The notes under the pieces: generated by a model | What the model was told of the DNA's origin: nothing | The model's input: the letters and a program-made list of their open reading frames with translations, nothing else | The model's database searches: none | Part shown: piece by piece, positions 57,268-64,000 of the stretch | Position numbering within the stretch: the stretch's first letter is position 1 | Layout of the letters: each line of letters begins with the position of its first letter | From: Phallus indusiatus | Taxonomy: Eukaryota; Basidiomycota; Agaricomycetes; Phallales; Phallaceae | Assembly: GCA_027605045.1 (NCBI GenBank) | Contig: JAQFWX010000012.1 | Span: 1,066,930-1,130,929 of the forward strand | DNA: 64,000 nt | Reading direction: 5' to 3' | Translations under genes and position numbers: made by a program

Positions 57268-60200
57268 CTAGTCGTCTCTAACTCCACATTCTGTCCAATT
57301 AGTACCGTGTACGAAATTTGTAAAATTTAGTTTTGTGACGTTTCGATGCGACATATACGTCATGCATGGAAGCCAAAGCCGGTCTCTCATCTTTGCTGGA
57401 ACCCAAAACAAAACCTCACCCTGCAAACCCCGAGCCCATCCCCATTCATCCATATGGAAAGCAGGAAGTGAGGCTTTTTTCCAGGATATTAATGCGTAAT
57501 CCAATATCTCTGTCTTGTTGGATACCGATGCTCTAAGTATCTCTTTGAGTGAATCACGTTGAATATAAGTGATATCATACTTACCCCTTGGTATAGGAAC
57601 CACCGGCGGTGAGCAATGGAGGAGCCTTGTACAGAGGAGACATTATCTCATATGCATCCAAGTCCCAGACATAACAAACATTAGCCAACCCATCCAAAAC
57701 TATTAGATGTTTTTTGTTAAAAATTAGGGTTTCTATGTGTGTAGCTGATGGGAACGAGCATCGAATTGTTTCGGCGACAATGTTTTTGGATTGTATGTCC
57801 CAGACATCCAGAAGCTCGACCTTCGACCAACGATCTGCGCCAGATCCTATTATAATACGTTTTGAGTCATCGGAGAACCAAACGCCGGTGGGATCAAGCG
57901 ATGGGCCAGTGAGCAAGGTTTCGGTGTCCACATCAAAGAGTTTGATTTCGTCATCAGCAACCCATGCGATATACTTTCCATTGAGAGATCGTCGCGCTGG
58001 AGCGGTTGCACCAAAGTATCCGAGTCGAATCGAGCTCACTCTCGCTCCTGTTAGATCTAGTGTATCGACACTCTTCTCTGAAACGTATATGATATGTTCC
58101 CTGTTGGCAGAAACGGCAATCGAGGAAAGGATAGACTGTGATTCGAATGTAAATATTCCCCCTACTCTGTCACCTGATTCGCATTCCCGAATTTCCATTT
58201 TATCACGATATAAGCCATATACGAGAGCAAAGCGGGTATCTCGCACGGGTAGAAGGCTTCCCGGTTCATATGGCAAGTCGATTGGACCACGAACCAATTT
58301 GTGGGTACGACTATCCCATATTGAAATGGTTTTTTCGCGTCCGGAAATAAGATAGTTGTCCAAACACATGAGTCTGATGTTTGAACAGGCTGATCCATCT
58401 ATAACAATCTCGCCTTCTTTTTCCTTCCAAAGACAGAGTCCCCGGTTGCTAACGTACCCCACGCAGACACTTTCCTCTTCAGGATAAACATCAACATCTC
58501 TATAGTATTGCAGGTCGGTTTCAAAGATGGTTGTCATCATATCTAAGATTCGGAGGCGATACTCGTGGAGAATTGTTGTATACTGAAGAATGAGATATGA
58601 ACCCCGCAGCCAAATTGCACGCACTTTCTCAATTTCATTGCTGTGCGGATGATTCGGTTCTATAAATTCATCCCATGGATGAACGCGGATTGTCGCGGAC
58701 AAAGATGTGGCACTGCCTGTCAACAGCACAATTGATTTTGAATCGTGTGAGAACCCCAAACAGCGAATGATATCGTCTGTATAGGATCGACTGATTAGTT
58801 TTCCCGTAGACACACTCCAAATTGAGTACATTTCGGCAGAGCTAGATAGGATATATCGATCATCAGGGGACAAACGGAAGTGTACGACGCCCGGCCCTTG
58901 TTGAATTTCGGTGACTTTAGTGCATGTCCGTAGATCCCAGATCTCTACTGGGGCGTAACCTTCGCTTTGGCTGAATGCAATGTAGTTGTTAGTGAGTTGT
59001 AGACGCCATAAATTATGGCAGGGCACGACGTGCTGCGTCTCGTTTCTAGAATTCCATATGTACAGCTGCTTTTCGGAGTAGCGACGGAAAGCAATCCAGT
59101 CTCCGTTGGGAGAAATGGCAGGAGAAGAATATCCCTCTTCGAAGCGTTTGACCACCTGACGACTTGTTCGATCGAATAGTAGGAGTGGTCCTTCTTTTGT
59201 GGACAATAGTACAAGGCGCCCGTCCGAAGAGATGGTACAATGACCACACTTGTCACCGACTATCTCCGGATATCTCTCTATTCCCGCCTCTTTTGCTCCC
59301 ATATTCCATATTAGAATATCACCGTTTCTAAAACAACAGTACACCAATTCACCATCGTGGGAAAATACCATGTTGCAAACATCCGAATCAAAGTAACCCC
59401 GACCTTTGTAAGCCGGATTATGCTCCTCCCCCGTTACGTAGTTCCATACACAAAGTTTGGATTCGATTGCACTTGCGATATATTCGCTTTTCAGAGAAAG
59501 AGCAAAATGTATACCGATACATCTTCGTATGAATCCGATTCTGCGTGAGCCGATAGGTTGACCAACATCGAACGTGAACAGTCTAGGGAACCTTTCAAGA
59601 TACTTTCTGGATACAAATGAGCTGCGAGGGGTAAGGGGAAGTGCCGAGAGATAGATATGTGGCGTGCTTTCATTCATCACGTCTCTAAAATCAAATGCAA
59701 ACTCCCATGCGTCCATTGCGTCTTGAGCTAGGTCAGTATCTGCATCCTACCACCTCATTCAGCTATAAAAAATATAATAGATAGAGGATCACTCACTTTA
59801 CACCAATTTACTATATCCCGCATTGCTACGGAACCTTGCTCATCATCAACCTGGAACACTTTCAACAAGCTGAGTGCCTCAAAATAATACATCAGTTTGT
59901 CATCCATCAATGTCCGGATTGTACGAATCAGTTCTCTGCTAACAGGCGAAGACCGAAGATGAAAGGTCCAAAAACGACACGAATACGACAAATGGAGCGG
60001 TATGGCTTCCTCGACACGCGATTCCAAACCGGGCACCTCCTCGTTGCGCAGGTGTGATGTCTCAAGGTGACAAATGTTGAAGCGGAGCATCCTATTCATC
60101 ACTGAGAGACAACCAAGTGTCATCTGGGTGTGGTCTGACGCGTTGATGTAGTATTCGTTTATTTCGCCGTCTTGTTCGTCTCTCTCAAAGATTTTTTCGG

Positions 60201-62675
60201 TCGTGAAAAAATCGAATAACGAGGTGTGAAGAGGTCGTACAGGAGTGGGCTCGGACAGGTCATGAATGCCTGAAAAGAATGAGCCGAAAGGGCTGAGTAT
60301 ACACCTGACGTCTTTGATATCATCCCCCAAAATATTTTGCAGCATGTGGATGGAGAGGGGTTCTTGCGCAGTTACAATTGCTCCTACGATCATCTTGAAC
60401 TGTTTTTTAAACGTAGGGTACCGGGATTCTGGTTGGCTCAATATAATCTGATGATATAGCTTGTATAGCGACGAGGAAGACTTCGACACGCAAGTTACCC
60501 AGTTTTCCCGTATGAGTTCTGGATGAGTGACTTTTTTATCGATGAACCTGCAAGCTGTCTCAGCCCACTGGAAAAGATTTTGGGCACGCTCGGTTAGCAT
60601 ACTGCGCCAGTCTTTGTCTATGCTGTCCAGAGTTGACGATATTGAATCCAGACGCTTCGAGACATATGCTTTGATATCGTCATACGTTTCATCCGAGTCA
60701 ATATCGCCCATTCGTTTAGGTGAAATACCAGATTTTTGGCATTGTAACTCGATGTCCTGTTCAGGGCGGGTGGTGACAATTATGCGATAGTTCTTCGGAA
60801 GCTCCGTCCATCTGCGAAAGAGGATTTCCAACATTTTTTCACGTTCGCTACGGTCTCCACTTTCGTCGAGCGCGTCCACAACGATGACTACTGGCCCAAT
60901 AGTTGCCACATTTTTGGAGGGCTTGACAATAAATTCGTTGAATTGCGTTTCGGGATCCTCGGTCTTCCGAATCGCAGTGTTATCAGTGACAATCTTGATC
61001 AATCCTTCTCGCCATGAAGCATCGCTATCTGCCAAGTCAAGCGATATGGTGCTGAAAAGACAATTCCGCTTGTTTGGGAAATTCTTGTTGAAACAGAACA
61101 TGGACCCGAGTCGGTTTTGTTCTTTGAACATTCCAGCGATGGTATGCGCCATCGTTGACTTCCCTACACCCGCTTGTCCGCTCACAACAAGGATCTGTGG
61201 CGATGCATCGTCGTTAATATGTTTCAGTATATCTTCGATCAACGTTTTGCGAGTTCCCGGTAGGCATCGTTTCCCAGGTTCAGGGTAACTGCCGCCATAG
61301 AGCATGTCCTTGAGATCTTATAGCGAAACAGCGAGATATCGAATGAGTGATAATGGCATTTGATTAATGTAAACGTACCTAGTTTATCAACACCCTCTTT
61401 CACACGAAGTGTCACAATGTTGGTTTCAAGATTGACCGAATTTTTCATGTTTTCCATAAGGCGGTCAAAGCTGTCGTTGAACCCTTGGATCTTGCGGTCC
61501 GCACCCCCCATGATTCCTTTCAGTATGTTATGAACTAGGGCTCGAAAATCAGACTTGAATGCATAATTACAAGATATCGAGAGAACAATAACCTGTATCT
61601 TCGGTACAGTATGCTCGTATAAAATACGCGCATTCAGTAGTTTGCTGAACCACCATCGAAAGTGTCTCAGACTGGGTCTTGGTAAGCTCAGGTAGCCGTT
61701 CCGCGTCCGTAATGTAGTTGTAAACGCCCTCCAGTTTGTCACATAGTTGTTTAATCTTGTTGTCCCGTTTCTTTTTCGCAATGATCGTCTAACAGAATTC
61801 ATTTATGCAGCTCTGTATGTGAACGAGAAAAATAACATGGTTCTACCTTGGGAATAACAGACAGTACACTCCACGCCACCTTCACATACGGGTTTATCTG
61901 AAAAAGGATTTTAGAAAAGCGACGAAGGTATGTTTGCTAACGGAACTACCCCGGATATTTCATCTATTACCCCCATAAAAATCTGAAATTTGTCGAGGAA
62001 CGACGACCACGTCTTCTCATTATCATTGAATACCTGCACCGTGGAGGTAATAAAATTGGCAGCCTTAGCCGAGCCTTCCAGATTTCTTAGGTTTCCTGAC
62101 GCGGCTATTGCTTCTTGTACCGGGTTCGAAACGACGTTGGGTGATTTCTCAATCTTGAATGTCAATTGACACCTTCCATCAATGTCTAATTCACATGGCC
62201 CTGCGATCATGTATGCAAGTGTTAGATTAACGGCAATGCTTTCGATGATTGAACTAACCAGAGTTGTTTTGACTCTTGAGGAGGTCGATGACCCGATGTT
62301 CAATTGTGGTAGTCCGATTTTTAAACGGAAAGATTCGGACAATGGTAAAAGTGATGACAGCGTCGTCAGTGGGTTCACCGATACTGAGCATGTAAGGTGA
62401 AAATTTGATATTAAAAGTATTGTAATCTTTGACGACATACAAAAAAAAAGACTCGTCCCAGATTATACAGAGGTCACCTTCCTTGAACGCAGCTTCTTTG
62501 CTTTTCCTTGTCTCGCTGCCGTACCTGATTACTATCTTGACCTTCGTGTTGTATTTCCATGGGGGTGAAGGTTTAGTCAACCGAACATCTTTATTCCGAG
62601 ATGAGATAAAATGGTACTTGAATGAAGAATTCCAAAATTACCAGATATTATGATACCTTTCGTCGAAGTAGCCAT
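57268..62675 (-). CDS. Gene D: C2-NACHT-WD40 NLR-like protein, 1648 aa
   Basis: Nine exons in one frame: 62642-62675, 62259-62588, 61950-62200, 61847-61897, 61593-61788, 61379-61516, 59797-61316, 57585-59746, 57268-57532. C2-like domain about 12-150; helical linker with INPYVKVAWSVLSVIPK and KKKRDNKIKQLCDKLE; NACHT with P-loop GQAGVGKST at 380-388, Walker B VVDALDES at about 480-487 and TTRPEQD at about 515-521; SPFGSFFSG and VRPLHTSLFDFF mark the end of the NACHT region. The propeller covers about 845-1561, and the tail has GLQGEVLFWVPAKMRDRLW. The 5' half is nearly the same as that of gene A, but the WD40 half is clearly different from A and B. It is expected to be an NTP-dependent cytosolic sensor; specificity should lie in the propeller. 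Confidence 0.9.
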
Positions 62676-63365
62676 GAAAAAAGATATTGTTAAAACTTGT
62701 AACACTGAGGATTACGATTGAGATTTGGGAAGGTGAAAGCTGCGCTTGGGCGCCATGAACATCATTTAAACCTCGTTTCTCAATTCAATACACATCGCCT
62801 CGTTGTTTTGTTCCGTCCTCATGTTCATTTTCACGTTTCTATTGGGCGTTACAGAACTTATATCAATGTCGACGCTACCAAGAACCTCCGAATTCAGGTT
62901 CGCATCCACGACGAGGATATCTCTAACTTCCATGCCGTCCTTCGAATTCGAACTCGACGGTGCGCAATAGCATGTTCTCACATTTGATGCGAAGAAGCTG
63001 CCTCGAAACAGAAACCCTAACACAATGAATTGATAAATCAGCTGGTGATGTCTACGAATCCTGAACCAGGTCTTAAGGAGACTACTAGCTCCACAAAAAG
63101 ATCAAACCATTCTCCGAAACTTACCTAGAGCCAGAAATCAGCATAAAGCATGGCGACATGTGCACCGGGAAGGTTCGCTCTGTATAATGAATTGAGGCAC
63201 TGTACTGATTCAAAAAGCTTCCGGCCGTTGAAATGGACCCTTAGAAATTAACGCGCAAGGGTATCGCTGTGACACGATAATAGCTCTACCTTCATTCGCG
63301 TTCCTCTTAGGGAAATCCATGGTGCCCATACCGATCCATTTCTGTCGCTGAAGCTCGAAGCTCGA
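62676..63365. promoter_or_regulatory. 5' flank/promoter region of gene D
   Basis: Nearly identical to 21290-21960. The upstream minus-strand frame (63023-62766) differs at only a few residues from that of A. It continues into block S with no insertion (gctcgaggccggctcaaatt near 63360), giving the empty site for the TIR element. Confidence 0.5.
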
Positions 63366-63369
63366 GGCC

Positions 63370-64000
63370 GGCTCAAATTCAAATCCTGTTAGGTTGTTCG
63401 TTCAGATTCGTTTCTCCGCCGCAGTCTCGCACGATTGCATTCTCTTCCCTCTCCTTCCAGTATACCGTTGGCTTCAAGTGAACTGGACAAACATGCTCCA
63501 AGTGAACAGCGACCCAACCTGTCTTGGCTCAGACTCTCCTCCGTGATGGGACTGCTCTACATAAGCCGGCGTTGTAACCATCCTTTGGCGACGGGAGGCT
63601 GAACAGCGAACAGTAATGATCTCAGTCACTACGGTTCGGGTCGGCCTAGCCAACTTCGAACCCTTACGAAACGGCCGTGGGGTTTACTTTCTCAGCTGCT
63701 AGGTTAACGTCGTCACCAAACACTGCTGAACACCCAGTTTCCTATTCATAGCGACATGATCACTATGCCATATATCAAAAGCGGGCCCTCTCGACTATTC
63801 ACCGACGGGGCCTTGCGGGTGTTAGGCTGTAGAAAGTCCAGTCGCTATACAAGCGACACAAACACAAACTTGTCAAATTCGGCACTTTGAAGCGCGCGAC
63901 ACCTTGTTTTCGTTGTCGCCGGAGGTCACTGAGAGCCTAATCAATGCAGCCGTCTAATCATGGGCAAACGTGATGGCCATGACCTATCCATACACCGAAG
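63370..64000. repeat. Paralogous spacer block S, copy 3, cut by the window edge
   Basis: Matches 7262-7900 and 23935-24560, so the array very probably continues to the right of the window. Confidence 0.75.

Noticed and set aside
57714..58355. 213-codon plus-strand ORF opposite the propeller of gene D
   Set aside because: Antisense shadow of the WD40 exon; the length is not kept in A, B and C.
1..64000. tRNA, rRNA, CRISPR, bacterial operons, reverse transcriptase or LTR pairs
   Set aside because: Looked for by eye on both strands and not found. A covariance-model scan and an LTR search would be needed to exclude small RNAs and old retroelements.

Overview
The window is fungal. Genes are split by GT-AG introns of about 45-75 bases, intergenic DNA is long and full of decayed sequence, and the recognisable families are those of Agaricomycete basidiomycetes: NACHT-WD40 STAND proteins (fungal NLR-like), a multi-exon DDE transposase-like family, kinase-like relics and a small cysteine-rich protein. 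The genus cannot be told from the sequence.

Left end (1-6.5 kb). The 5' end of a Ser-rich gene runs off the left edge. Next to it is a 15-exon minus-strand gene (1539-5643, 1137 aa) with an N-terminal zinc finger and a putative D-D-E core, which I read as a transposase-like gene. A 3-exon orphan gene (5764-6467, 200 aa) diverges from it.

Array (6.8-64 kb). Four minus-strand copies of one large gene lie in tandem: A 17242-21289, B 31191-36600, C 43571-49030, D 57268-62675. B, C and D can be spliced base by base into open frames of 1651, 1666 and 1666 (C)/1648 (D) residues, each from nine exons with matching intron positions and phases. Their order of domains is a C2-like domain, a helical linker, NACHT, a long degenerate WD40 propeller and a short conserved tail. 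This is the layout of a cytosolic NLR-type sensor with a membrane/lipid-binding N-terminal module. A is broken: it has an 8-bp frameshifting duplication, a 1.36-kb in-frame deletion that fuses NACHT to the middle of the propeller, and a mosaic origin (D-like 5' half, B-like 3' half).

Spacers (7-10 kb each) are also paralogous. Each has a conserved 5' flank, a decayed kinase-like gene, one of two alternative blocks (type A/D or type B/C), and a common 3' flank carrying a dead fragment of the same NLR family in the same orientation. The ancestral unit therefore probably held two NLR genes. A TIR element in inverted-dimer form (21995-23914) interrupts the spacer after A; the matching site after D is empty.

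Only a few unique pieces lie inside the array: a cysteine-rich small-protein gene with TATA box and 5'UTR intron (11039-11260), and weak exon-like stretches near 10.5 kb and 51-52 kb. The window reads as an NLR cluster evolving by tandem duplication, unequal exchange and pseudogenisation. No enzyme pathway, rRNA, tRNA or CRISPR array was seen.
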